From contig NRSV01000020.1 of NCBI GenBank assembly GCA_002286855.1, forward strand, positions 248,001-312,000: a stretch of DNA of 64,000 nucleotides. The letters run 5' to 3'. This stretch comes from Bipolaris cookei. Its lineage: Eukaryota > Ascomycota > Dothideomycetes > Pleosporales > Pleosporaceae. The position numbers and the translations under genes are program-made. The notes below the pieces were generated by a model that saw nothing but the letters and a program-made list of their open reading frames with translations, had not been told where the DNA came from and did not search any database. This document shows positions 1 through 10,678 of the stretch, piece after piece; position 1 is the stretch's first letter, and the number at the start of each line of letters is the position of its first letter.

Positions 1-368
1 ATGGGTACTGCTGCTGGATCCCATGCTTGCTACGGGTATGTTGAGTAACACGTGCAGACCGAATGGTGATGGAATGCTAATCCGTGGCAGGTGGTTCGGC
101 GCTCATGGCAATTGACGTGCTCAAGTCCCGAGGTGTACCAGAAGACCACATCCTCTTCCTCAACCTTATTGCCAGCCCTGAAGGTGCGCAAAGCTTGGCG
201 GAGAAGTTCCCTAAGGTTCGTGTGGTTACGGCATTTGTTGATGAGGGTCTGGATGAAAAGAAGTACGCCTTCCCGTCTACGTCTCCTGCTTTGCTGCATG
301 CTAACTTGAAACGCAGCTATATCATTCCTGGGTTGGGTGACTTTGGCGACCGTTTCTACACCATGTAG
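1..368 (+). CDS. FUR1: Uracil phosphoribosyltransferase, 3' part (FUR1/URC6 type), truncated by window edge
   Basis: UPRT joins uracil and PRPP to make UMP in the cytosol (pyrimidine salvage). Two exons are visible, 1-35 and 91-368, joined over a 55-nt intron (GTATGT...CAG). The splice restores the PRPP-binding signature LDPMLATGGSA, which is followed by conserved UPRT sequence (FLNLIASPEG, VTAFVDEGL) and the typical C-terminal end GLGDFGDRF. The stop is TAG at 366-368. The N-terminal part lies before the window. The gene converges on Elf1 and sits about 1.5 kb from a Urc1-type gene; in Lachancea kluyveri a UPRT (Urc6) and Urc1 both belong to the uracil catabolic (URC) pathway. The family is certain; whether this copy serves salvage, catabolism or both cannot be read from sequence. 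Confidence 0.93.
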
Positions 369-759
369 AAAGATATTGTCTCGTCTGGTTTGTGTGGTGA
401 ACATTCAATGCGCGCAAGGTGGCTCTCAATCGCTTCAGCATATGTTAGCATGACTGTTTGAACAACAAAAGAAAAGGTGGAAAGGTGACAAGAAGTATTT
501 TGCGCGTCAAAATTGCACTCGAAGTGGGCTAGCAGCGCCCAACTCCCAGTGGGGGGGCACATCAGCCTTGTATTGAAGATGGTAACGCCGCCGCGAATGT
601 GCGGGTCCTTTTAATCACCCAAAACGCCTTACAAGCCAAATTTAGCCCGTCGTCTCCGTTATGCCTATATGTTATACAAGATCCTAAGCCCTCTTGCGCT
701 GCCACGTCCAAAGTGACCCTCAGCCTCGCAACTCGTTGTCCATCAAAGGGAATGCCTAT
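369..759. other. Intergenic, shared 3' flank of UPRT and Elf1
   Basis: This is the convergent 3' flank between the UPRT stop and the Elf1 stop. I see no coding sequence or repeat; it presumably holds both 3' UTRs. Confidence 0.6.
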
Positions 760-1272
760 CTAGTCGGCGTACTCGCCCTCGGCATCCGCATCGTCGTGCT
801 CAATGAAGCCGCCATCGCCATCGTCGTCTTCCTGGTTGTTTGCTGTGGGCATTCGTCCCATGCGATGCGAACTCCGCGAGACCTCGGCGTTACCCTTTGC
901 TGCCTGCTTCGCAACAGCGTCGCACGCATCGATCCAATCGGCATAGACGTCGACAGGGGCACTCAGGTAGTTGATGTTAGTTTGGAAGGTCTGGCCGCAG
1001 ACTTTGCACTGCAGATTGCCGACACCCGACTTCTTTTCGATGGAGACGCTGACGGAGTTCTCGTGATTACAGAAGAGGCACTGGAAGGTTGTGGGGAGCT
1101 TCTCCTTCTGTGGGATGTGTCAGTTGACTGATGCATAGAGAGATAGTGAAAGAGGTGAATGTATGACGCACCCTCTTGGGACCCTGAGGCTTGCTGGAGG
1201 ATTTGCGTTTACCCTGTCTGCGGTGTTAGCATTGCGCACGAGAGTCGAAATGCACCCGAGAAAACAAACCAT
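760..1272 (-). CDS. ELF1: Transcription elongation factor 1 homologue (Elf1)
   Basis: Small nuclear zinc-ribbon factor that helps RNA polymerase II elongate through chromatin. There are three coding exons on the minus strand: 1272-1270 (the ATG alone), 1213-1172 and 1107-760. They give 130 residues. The basic head GKRKSSSKPQGPKR is followed by the zinc ribbon with CLFC (Cys25/28) and CKVC (Cys49/52), then the conserved segment FQTNINYLSAPVDVYADW and an acidic tail. Introns are GTTTGT...ACAG (56 nt, branch GCTAAC) and GTGCGT...ACAG. The first donor is not the usual GTAAGT type, but using the earlier AG at the acceptor would create an immediate stop, so the junction is well constrained. It converges with UPRT and diverges from URC1. 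The family assignment is firm; only the first exon is inferred from splice logic. Confidence 0.9.
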
Positions 1273-1909
1273 TTTGTCGCGGTGTCTAGATTGCCAGATG
1301 TATGTCTTTGCGTAGAGATGAAAAAAAAACTCCTTTTGGTGGAGAAGGGGGCGGTGGTAGCGTCGAGTGAAAGGTTTGATGTCGTCAACAACACGGCTTC
1401 TGTCGCATGCAATGAGACGCGATCGCGCAAGTGAATGTTTCGCGTGGTTCCGACCGCCAAGATCCCTGTCGCCAGCCCGGGGAGCTGCCCCATGCGTCGA
1501 TAGTCGATAAGCGGCCCCGCTCCTATCAGCGTACACCGAAGCCGCAGGCACGTGTGGAGTCAGCTGTTCAGTGCTGCTGGCATCGTCGGCCACCTCCAGC
1601 ACTATTCATATTCGACCACGTTGCTTTCTCCTCTTTCCTTCTTTCTTTCTTCTCTTCTCTGGATTCTCCCCAATCCCCCAATCCCCCCTTGGTCCCGTGA
1701 AAGCCAAGTTGTATTCGTGCCCTTGCTCCCTGCCTTACAAACCAGATCATTCTATCTGGTTTATCCCACCTTTCGGAGTTCACCGATCTTTTGCTCTTCA
1801 ACTCAATTCCCACACGCAAACAAGCAATTTTGCAGCAGGGAAATTCTTTCAAGTCACAGAAACCTGCCTATTCTACAAAATTGCATGAGAGAGCTGGTTA
1901 CTGCCCATC
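1273..1909. promoter_or_regulatory. Divergent promoter region between Elf1 and URC1
   Basis: Head-to-head region of about 640 bp. The URC1 side has a long pyrimidine-rich tract (about 1620-1700, C/T runs), a common fungal promoter/leader feature. I recognise no specific operator. Confidence 0.5.
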
Positions 1910-3785
1910 ATGTCTTCCGAAAGCACGATCAGCGATGCCGTCCTCAAAGAGATCCTTGAAGGGCTCAAGGCTCTCCGCACGGAGAACTCTGTACTTGCAG
2001 CCTCGGTCGACAAGATCAATGGGCGTGTGAACATGCTGGCTGGCATCAAGCAAATCAAGGATGAAGCTGCAAGTGAGGCTGTCAATGGCACATTGACCAG
2101 CGACAAGGCCAATGAAGCCGAGTCAGGCAAAACCGTAGAAGCTGTGAGCCAGCAGTATGAACAGCCCCCTTCAATTGAAGAGGCCCAGCCCCGCCGTACA
2201 AGTGTTTCGAAGATCTCAAAGATCATTTTGACCTCGTACCCCGGCCAGGCTGGCGTTGATCCCTTGCCAATGGAATGGGGTGCCAAAGACCCTGCTGTGC
2301 GTGGTCCTGTTGTTGTATCTAGACATCCAAACACCATTCGCAGGCGCAATGGTATGTATTTCCATGCTCTTGTCTGGATTTAAGGCTTGCTAAATGATCC
2401 ACAGCTATTGGCGCCCACGGAGGCTCATACTCCATCTACAATGCCCTTGCTGTAGCCAGCAAGAACCTCGATATCACCCACAAGCCAGACTTTACAAACA
2501 CTGAGCCTGCCGCTAAAATTGGTCCGTTTCCACAATGGAGCGACAAGAAGAAGATTGTGGCTATGGACCCATATGGTCATCTCGCGCCGTGGTTGTACAA
2601 AGATACCATGGACAAGGATGATGTGGAGATCAGACCCACCATTGCCATTACAAGAGCTCACATGAAGGTGCCCGAGCTCGAGGACAGTGTAAAGAAAGGC
2701 CGACTGGTACCAGATGGCAAGATCTGCATCAACGAGACGGGCGAAATCGCAGTCACCAAGGTCGCCGTGGAACCCGTATGGTATCTGCCTGGCGTGGCTG
2801 AGCGTTTCAATATTGGTAAGCCTCCCAGCCCCAGCCTTGCAATACTCAATTGCTTTCGAGCTAACCCAAGTCTACAGATGAGGGAACTCTCCGCCGGACA
2901 CTGTTCGAAGAGACAGGAGGCTCATACCCCGAGCTCATCACCCGCCACGACATCAAGCTATTCCTGCCCCCCATTGGCGGTCTAACCGTCTACATCTTCG
3001 GTGACCCTGCAAAGATGTCCGACGAAAACTCGAAGCTCGCCCTGCGTATCCACGATGAGTGCAACGGCAGTGACGTGTTTGGCTCCGACATCTGCACGTG
3101 CCGCCCTTACCTTACTTTTGGTATCGAGGAGGCGGTCAAAGAAGCACAGCGCGGCGGCAGCGGCGTAGTCATTTACTTCCGCAAGGAAGGTCGTGCCCTC
3201 GGCGAAGTGACAAAGTATCTCGTGTACAATGCCAGGAAGCGCGGCGAAGACCGTGCGAGCGAGTACTTCAAGCGTACGGAGAATATCGCCGGTGTCAAGG
3301 ATATGCGCTTCCAGGCTCTTATGCCGGATATTCTGCACTGGCTGGGTATCACGAAGATTGATCGCATGCTTAGCATGTCGAACATGAAGCACGATGCTAT
3401 TGTCGAGCAGGGTATCCCGATTCACGAGCGTGTGCCTATTCCTGATGAGATGATTCCTGCTGACAGCCGAGTGGAGATTGACGCTAAGATTCAAGCCGGA
3501 TACTGTAAGTGCTTTTGTTGTTGTCGTTGTTGTCCCTGTTACTATTGTTGGTATTGTGATCGTTGTTATCAGTCATGTGCGCGAGGGAAAAAAAGGGGGG
3601 GAGTGAGAGAGCATTTGCTGACGTGGATACCGCAGTTACAACCGGTCATGTCATGTCCATGGATGAGCTGGCAAACGTCAAAGGTCGTGGATGGGAAGAC
3701 ATCGACGTGAGTACACCTCCTGCCATGCTTTTCTTTATCTTTTTCTCCAAGTCATCATCACACTAACTCCTTGTGTTAGCATTGA
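1910..3785 (+). CDS. URC1: Urc1-type protein, GTP cyclohydrolase II paralogue of uracil catabolism
   Basis: Five exons: 1910-2351, 2405-2815, 2878-3504, 3636-3706 and 3780-3785, coding for 518 residues. The C-terminal half is a GTP cyclohydrolase II fold. The three zinc-type cysteines (DEC...DICTC) and the YFRKEGRALGE segment replacing the YHRQEGRNIG of riboflavin enzymes are visible. The roughly 150-residue N-terminal extension and the wording CTCRPYLTFGIEEA point to Urc1 rather than to RIB1. In Lachancea kluyveri Urc1 is needed to use uracil as nitrogen source; its exact reaction was not settled as far as I know. The last coding exon is only CAT plus the stop TGA, which ends the protein WEDIDH. 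The neighbouring UPRT gene fits the same pathway. The start is the first ATG of the frame after a pyrimidine-rich leader. Confidence 0.88.
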
Positions 3786-4318
3786 GTGACCAGGTCATGG
3801 GCCACAATGAACAGCGCGGTATGCTTATACCGCAAATACAGGGTCATCTGAGGGGACCCGCATTGCACGCGATATGTAAGTACATGCGGGCATGAGCCTC
3901 ATTGTCAGTGAAATCTGAAACGTAGTGTCGAAAAAAAAAGATAAAAATAAAGATATCAAAACGTTCAACTGTGATAATTTGTCATATGCGCGCTTGTCAA
4001 AGTGTATGTGTCTGTGAGATGCTTCCGACCCCAGTCCAGTTGGTTTGCCTTGCCTTCTCTTTCGCCCCTCTTGCGAACAAAACGGCTAAAACAAACCACA
4101 TGCAAAGGATCGCGGGCAACAATGCCCCCCCCCCTTTTCACATATGTACTCCAACAGGGCAAATAACGGAAACAACAAGCCCGGCCACCTCGCCGTTTGA
4201 AGCGGGGTGGAAGGGAAAGAAAGAGTGGAGGAGCAGCAGTAGTAACAGCGAGTAGTATCTCTCCCCTCTCTACTTTAGGCCCCCACCTACCTCCAGCACC
4301 TCCACTACTAGCAGATGT

Positions 4319-4338
4319 ATGTATGTAAGTACATACAT
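4319..4338. repeat. Perfect inverted repeat ATGTATGT-AAGT-ACATACAT
   Basis: 8-bp arms around a 4-bp loop. Related TGTATGTA/TACATACA strings recur in other intergenic parts of the window. Confidence 0.8.
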
Positions 4339-6594
4339 CCAGCCAAGTCTAGTCATACACACATAAACAAGGCTGGTAAAGGGAAAAACAGAGTTCACCA
4401 ATTGGAAAGACGCAAAAGGCAGGCAAGCAAGCGCTAGACGCGCGAGGGGTGACAAACCCCACCATCAAGCATGCCTGGTCCCCTTTTTTTTCACCCTCGC
4501 GCGCCCTACCCGCACCTGCCGCACGTGCTGCACGAATGCAAAAGCCATGGTCGCATGATGCGCTTCTTTTACTGTTGCATTGCTGTAGGTAAACTAGTAA
4601 GTAAAAAGGTAGTAGGCGAGCACACACTCTCTCTTTTGGGGAGGAGGAGCGGGGGTTGGTGTGTGCCCAGAAGCGAAAGACGACGATAATCTTTAGCGGC
4701 AACAAGGGAGTTTGTTAGTTTGTTGTTTTGCTAGTTTTGTTGGAATGGTGTACATGATCGGCTTACTTATGCGCTGGTTAGGTTTGGGTGTTTCAGAGGT
4801 GGGGTTGGGGAAGATTTGGGAAGAGATCACACGCCCACGCCTACGATTTTTTGCAGTGCTGTCAAAACGGAAGATGCGAAACCGACACCGGGAGCGGCCC
4901 GCTGGTCGGGCTTCTTGCTTCGTCACCGCCCCTTGTTATCGCTGGGTGTCTTGCTTATGTAGTGTGGATGTGTGTGCGTCTGTGGTTGGCCTTTGTTATT
5001 TACCGCTCTTTTACTATGCCTTCCGTTGCTTGTGGTTGATTTTTTTTCAACGCTTTTCTTTGCTTTATGATTTGCAAAAAAATTAATTTTGGTGGTACCC
5101 CCACTTAGTTGACTTTTGGTTAAAAGAAAGCTGGTTCAAACTGAATAATGTCGGGAATTGTAGCAGTTGCTGGGAATAAACTTACCGCTCACCCTCATGT
5201 ACTTGTAAGGATGAGGGCCCGATTGGGGGTGGGTTGCAATAGGTAATCGGAGAATGGGTAATGTGCCGTGGTTTGCATTCTCCGTCCGTCAAACGGATTG
5301 TGGCGGCTATCTTGATAGGCTTTTCGGCAGCCTTGGTGGTAGGTTGCTGCAGTGATAGGCGCTTGTCTATTCGCTTGCTTCAACAAACACTACCAAGGTC
5401 ATGATTGCGACCGGTGTATATGCCAGCATTCGGATAGGATCGGCGGCGAGATCTGCCGTAGGAGCCTGTCTGGACTTGCGGAGAATTATCGCTGGCCAGA
5501 GGCGTTGTAAGCTGAGGGTGTGGTGAGGATGTTGCTTTGGTGCGGGGCAACTTGACGCCAATGTGCTCAACAAAACACTTCAAACGACAACCTTCCTCTT
5601 TTTGCAGTGTATGGCCATGGGCACCGAAAATCCGGGGAGCAAGCACTTTTTTAGGATGCGAGGTTGATCATTCCGGGCCGAGACAAGTTGAGGGGATTCG
5701 CATTTGGTGTTGAAGGTGCCAAAACGGATAAGTTGGTGCAAAACGGCCGCGGGTATGACGGCGTGGATGCGTACCCGCTTCTCGGGACAATGATGCACGT
5801 CGGTATGACTAACCTGGTTGCAGATTGAACGGACTGGGCAGCACGACATGATGCTAATAAATGCACTGGTGAGTTCGCATGTAAGCGGGCCGGGGGTCTT
5901 GGTGTTTTCAGATCCATCGTGAGAAGTGGATTGATTGATTTTGTCTTTGCAAACTCTATGTGTGCGTAAGTACGTGCAAGCGAGAAGGGAAGTTGAGTAG
6001 GCAAGCAGTGGGGTGAGGGTGGTCCAAAACGTTGTTTAGTGTCTCTTTTCGTGTTCTTTTTTTTTGTTGAATTGTTTTGCTACATGTAGTATGCTAGGCG
6101 CTCAGCTGAGGAAACGCATGTAATTGATGGTTAATGAGCAAATCAGAACTTTGCCCGCTTCGAAATAGATATGGCAACACACATGGCAGCATAGCAACAT
6201 GTGAAAGCAGCTGACGTGGATGTGGAGACGCATCGCGGAGCAAATTGTTCCAGAACTTGAGCCATGGTTGAGCAAAGGGAAGTTTCGTAGTATTCGCCCG
6301 GGTAAAGACACGACAGAGGCGAGACGATTGGGGGCTTGTGTGGTGCTGGGCAGGCGAGGCGGTACGTGGCTTGCACTCAATCGCCGTGCCGCATCAAAAA
6401 TGAGTATAGATGACAGAAGTGGAGCCAGGGGTATGTCATTTCGAGGCAACCGGTGTAGATGATAGAGGCAGATGATATGATGGTGATTCTGCATGCTGTT
6501 ATGCCAAAGAGGCAGTGGCCAGAAGCCCTTGGCAAGGCGACGTTCTCGACTGTCGACGGCCAGGGCGGATGCATGACACAGCGGGCCATGTCGT

Positions 6595-6626
6595 CACCAG
6601 CACCAACACCAGCACCAGCACCAGCA
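6595..6626. repeat. Short CACCAG/CACCAA minisatellite
   Basis: About five imperfect hexamer units. There is no coding context. Confidence 0.75.
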
Positions 6627-7457
6627 AGAGTGCCGGCCGGAGATGAGTGAGGCTGATGCAGACGCTGTGCTGTACCTGTCTCAAGGTCGCACACGCCTCA
6701 TGGTGGTCTGGCGGCCGCGATGGGGATGGGCATGGCGATGAGGGGGGCGCGTATAATGCCCTTGGGCGGTTCCTGATGGCCGGCAAGGAAGAGTGGCCCA
6801 GTTGCAGTTGGCCATGGGCCTGGTTTTGTCATGACTGCGCAGCGACAGTGACGGCGGCGGCTGGTCTGCCGATGCCACGGTCCAAGGGCTGCTATGGCGC
6901 CGCTATGGCAGCGCACCCGCTGTTCCGGCAAAGCCTTTGGACGGTGACGGAGCAGCAGAGGGTGCCAATCACCAGGCACCGGGCGAGCGACGGGCAGTGT
7001 GAGAATGTGTGTGTCAGTGCCAGTGCCAGTGACAGACACTCCAGTCAGTCAGCCGGGTGGTGTGCGCCGTGGCCAGCTCACACCTGCAGCACAAATGGAG
7101 GTGAGACGGACGGGTGCGCGGTGGGCGGGCGAGTCAGGGCACGTCAGAGGCCGACAAGACACCACGTCCACGTCCCCTGGCACCCAGGCTAATTCTGACC
7201 GTCCACGTTTTCTGGCGGTGCCCACTTCTTCGACATGCACGCGCTAGCTCCAAACCGCCAGCGACGTCGAGTGGGGAGCTCCGGGCTGCTGATGCAGCTG
7301 GCGTCGACTAGGGTGCCTGGGCCGACCAGAGGCGTCACTATACATTCGGTACCATGGGGTGAAGCGCGTCTAGGCAGTTCCGACCACATTATTATACTAC
7401 CCGACCTGCTCGCGCTGTCCGTCATTCTTCACCTCCAGTCTACTCAATCAACATCCA

Positions 7458-7463
7458 TATAAA
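7458..7463 (+). promoter_or_regulatory. TATA box candidate of the 7550 gene
   Basis: TATAAA lies 87 bp before the ATG and just upstream of the AC repeat, a plausible core promoter position. Confidence 0.45.
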
Positions 7464-7489
7464 CACACCAATCCAAACTCTACCATACA

Positions 7490-7492
<3 letters not shown>

Positions 7493-7537
<45 letters not shown>
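7493..7537. repeat. (AC)22 microsatellite
   Basis: Uninterrupted dinucleotide repeat of 45 bp that ends 12 bp before the ATG of the small gene at 7550, so it probably lies in the 5' leader. Confidence 0.95.
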
Positions 7538-7538
<1 letters not shown>

Positions 7539-7549
7539 TACCCCTCGCC

Positions 7550-8055
7550 ATGTCTACCCACCCACGTTACTACTACTCGCTGCCCACCGAGGCGCCCCAA
7601 CGCTCCCGATCGGGAAGCCGACGACCTCCTCTGACGCCATCAACCGTCTCTTCTCCCTGTCTTACTACTCTGGTTCCCACCACCTCTCGCCGGGATTCTG
7701 CTACTTCGGGAAGCCCCATCAAGGCCTCCATTCTCCTCGCAAAGGTTGCCTCTTCGCCCACCACTCCACGAGGCGAGACCCCTCCAGGAAGTCCAATGCT
7801 CTCGCCAAGATCCAGGCTCAACTCGGAACCATCCTACCCTTCAGACAGGCCTGCCATGTCAAGGACCGAGAGTGATCGCTACGTCAGGCAGTACAGACAG
7901 CAGGGTAAGCATACCTCACCAATGCCTCTCTCTCCCGCAACATGACATTAACATTGCTTCTAGATGGCTACATCAGCTTCCCTGACTTTGAAAAGTTCTG
8001 CCAGACTGAAAGCCCGTATGGCCAGCAAGAACAGCAGACCGACGTCAAGGCTTGA
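7550..8055 (+). CDS. Small Ser/Pro/Arg-rich protein of unknown function
   Basis: Two exons, 7550-7904 and 7964-8055, joined by a 59-nt intron (GTAAGC...TAG), give 148 residues. I do not recognise a family. The N-terminal 115 residues are rich in Ser, Pro, Thr and Arg with several SPR/TPR/SP motifs that look like proline-directed kinase sites, so it is probably disordered. Splicing adds a compact ending, DGYISFPDFEKFCQ, then a Gln-rich tail. The splice keeps the frame and yields a sensible acidic/aromatic motif, which argues for a real gene. The TATA box and AC-rich leader also support it. There is no signal peptide or membrane segment. Confidence 0.65.
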
Positions 8056-9146
8056 ACGTCCGGCCGGCCGGGGTCCAGGATGCCATGTAGCGAAGACTCC
8101 CTTCGACATGCACCAGGACCTCCCAAATCCCATTACCATCCAATTCACCAGGCCATTCCCCACTTCTCTTCCCAGGAGCAGCGCATCTTGTCTGCATCCG
8201 AGGCTACAGAGCGTCAGCAATGTATAGCCTATTGAGCGATCGGACCCAGCCCCGTGCTGAGGCCGCGCTGAAGCCACTACGCTACCTTCACGATGATTTG
8301 TGCGCAGGCAGGTCAAGTCAGACTGTCAGCCCTGTGCAACGTGGAGGTGCGTGGCGGCAGGTTACGTGGGGCGGAAGGATGCGGCCTGTCCAGGTGTCTG
8401 ATGACTACAAGCACAGCCACTGGGCTGTTGCTTTTGGTCATATCACCGCAGTGCACGTGTTCGAGTCGGTACGATGCTAGAGGAGGCGCATGAGCACAGC
8501 TCCCTTAGGTTGAGGGGCCAGGCACGTGAGGCGTTTTCCAGCCCGTACCAAGGCCACTCCCATATTAGAAGTATACTAGATGTAATAACATGACAATACG
8601 AACACATTATCACATTACCGACCCTTTCACATGTTATTCCGTGATTGAAATTGTGCTGGTGATTCTATCGCCCCCACCATCGCCACATGCTGAGGCCTGG
8701 ACTCGCCCCTCCGCTGCACACGCTCGTCGCGCCTCATCAGAGAACAATAGACTGCACACCGCAGATGTTTAACACCTATGTTACTCGTTCCTCAGTGATA
8801 AGATCAATATGTGCATGTCCAGCATATAGATAGCAAAACGTCGCGCAGAACCGTAGCCCTCCAGAACCAATGCAAAACAACAAGATGCTGGCTTCTACCA
8901 CCTACCAGAACTCGCCCCATCTTTCTCAGATATTGATCCGCCAGGTTGCCGTCCAGCCAGGCGCTTTGCATTGCAGCCAAAGTGGTGCATCTGCGGATCG
9001 CCGTGGTCTTGTGTGGTCTTGGCGCACGTGATGCGCTACTGGGCTCGCTTAGATTTTCAACACCACATTGGCGTTGGATTCTCGCTCTTCGACATCGACG
9101 ACGACAACCCACCACACCTCGACGCCCGACAACAAGACTCGCAATC
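8056..9146. other. Intergenic before eS1
   Basis: About 1.1 kb. It holds the 3' flank of the small gene and the eS1 promoter. I see no gene or clear repeat. Confidence 0.5.
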
Positions 9147-10034
9147 ATGGCTGTCGGCAAGAACAAGCGTCTTTCAAAGGGAAAGAAGGGTCTCAAGAAG
9201 AAGACCGACACCTTCGCTAAGAAGGACTGGTACAACATCAAGGCCCCAGGAACTTTCGCGGTCCGAGAGTAAGACTTCCCGCTGCCACACACACGGGGAT
9301 TCAATGCTTACTCTACGTTCTTCGCAGTGTTGGAAAGACCCTCGTCAACCGTACCACCGGTCTCAAGAACGCAAACGACGCTCTCAAGGGCCGGATATTT
9401 GAGGTCTCGCTCGCCGATCTCCAGAAGGATGAGGACCACGCCTTCCGCAAGGTCAAGCTTCGCGTCGACGAGGTCCAGGGCAAGAACTGCTTGACCAACT
9501 TCCACGGTCTCGACTTCACCTCCGACAAGCTCCGCTCCCTCGTCCGCAAGTGGCAAACCCTCATTGAGGCCAACGTCGTCGTCAAGACCACCGATGACTA
9601 CCTCATCCGCCTCTTCTGCATTGCCTTCACTAAGCGACGACCAAACCAGGTCAAGAAGACCACATACGCTCAATCGTCGCAGATCAGGGCTATCCGCAAG
9701 AAGATGATGGAGATCATGACCCGCGACGCCAGCGCATGCACCCTCGCTCAGCTTACCCAGAAGCTCATCCCCGAGGTCATTGGTCGTGAGATTGAGAAGG
9801 CTACCCAGGGCATCTACCCTCTCCAGAACGTACGTGCTTGCTAGGTCCGCCACGTGCTATGGCAAAAAAAAAGGCTAACATAACACACAGGTCCACGTCC
9901 GAAAGGTCAAGCTCCTCAAGGCACCCAAGTTCGACCTTGGTGCTCTCCTTGGTCTCCACGGCGAGTCGAGCCAGGATGACTCTGGCCAGAAGGTTGAGCG
10001 TGAGTTCAAGGAGACTGTCCTTGATCAGGTTTAA
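9147..10034 (+). CDS. RPS1: 40S ribosomal protein eS1 (S3Ae, yeast Rps1)
   Basis: Component of the small ribosomal subunit near the mRNA exit. Three exons, 9147-9268, 9328-9829 and 9891-10034, give 255 residues, the family's usual length. The basic start (MAVGKNKRLSKGKKGLKKK), VGKTLVNRTTGLKNA, FHGLDFTSDKLRSLVRKWQ and the KKMMEIMTRDA segment are diagnostic. Introns are GTAAGA...GCAG and GTACGT...ACAG. The first ATG of the frame is used. A tRNA gene follows about 570 bp downstream on the other strand. Confidence 0.97.
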
Positions 10035-10606
10035 GGGTATCAATGGATAGCCAAGGGGTTCTGGGTCTTTTCAACTTTCTGCGGCATGATATCGGCATTC
10101 CAAAGGTGTTTGTGTTTACAAATAAAAGATAAACATGACCCTTCATGCGAGTCCGCGGCAGTGATGGCGTGCATGGGGTACGATCCGCATCTGGTGTTAT
10201 CAGGTCGTGCGGGAAAAGTATCATGGAAATGACATTGACGAGTTCCAATTTCATGCACCTTTAGTGCACTAGTCATCTTGTCGCATTGTGCTGTGAACGC
10301 ATGGCTTTTCTAGGCCTTGAATAGAATGCGAAATGTGGTCTGTGTTGACAGCATTGGCCAGTGTACCCTGAATATGCAAATAGTCGCACAATCAATGACG
10401 CGCGGTACAAAAAGATTCATCTCCCGAGACAAAGTGCAGGAATGGAACAAGCTTTTGCGATTCATGTGCACATGCTATCTGGCGGTCAGTCAAAAACTAA
10501 GTGCAACCTGTGCCGTCTATGCGTGGACATGTCGTGACGACTGACTCCTGCAACTGTCGCAATAACTACCACACTTGCACTACGATGCTACTAGCAAAAA
10601 AATGAT
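10035..10606. other. Intergenic between eS1 and tRNA-Thr
   Basis: About 570 bp. It holds the eS1 3' flank and, at the far end, the T-run terminator of the tRNA gene. Nothing else is recognised. Confidence 0.5.
10594..10602 (-). terminator. RNA polymerase III terminator of tRNA-Thr
   Basis: On the minus strand the tRNA 3' end is followed after a few bases by a run of seven T (A-run at 10596-10602 on the plus strand). Confidence 0.75.
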
Positions 10607-10678
10607 TGCCTTCCGCCAGAATTGAACTGACGACCTCGTCATTACTAGTGACGCGCTCTACCACTGAGCTAGGAAGGC
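10607..10678 (-). tRNA. tRNA-Thr (anticodon AGT)
   Basis: On the minus strand the acceptor arms GCCTTCC and GGAAGGC pair perfectly and are followed by discriminator A. The D-arm contains AGCTCAGTGGTAGAGC (A box). The anticodon stem CGTCA/TGACG closes the loop CTAGTAA, so the anticodon is AGT, which is read as IGU and decodes threonine. The T-arm carries GTTCAATTC (B box). Length is 72 nt and there is no intron. Confidence 0.95.

Larger units (their letters stand above)
3786..7549. other. Long gene-poor intergenic stretch
   Basis: About 3.8 kb. No open frame shows family resemblance or believable splice structure. The first part is A-rich (3929-3960) and is probably the URC1 3' end. It also holds a perfect inverted repeat at 4319-4338, a CACCAG-type minisatellite at 6595-6626 and an (AC)n microsatellite at 7493-7537. 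A non-coding RNA cannot be excluded. Confidence 0.5.

Noticed and set aside
694..1131. Plus-strand frame of 145 codons
   Set aside because: It is the antisense of the Elf1 third exon, which encodes a clear zinc ribbon on the minus strand.
6647..7192. Plus-strand frame of 181 codons in the long intergenic stretch
   Set aside because: Composition is random-like (many Trp, Cys, His), with no motif, leader or intron support; GC-rich DNA gives such frames by chance.
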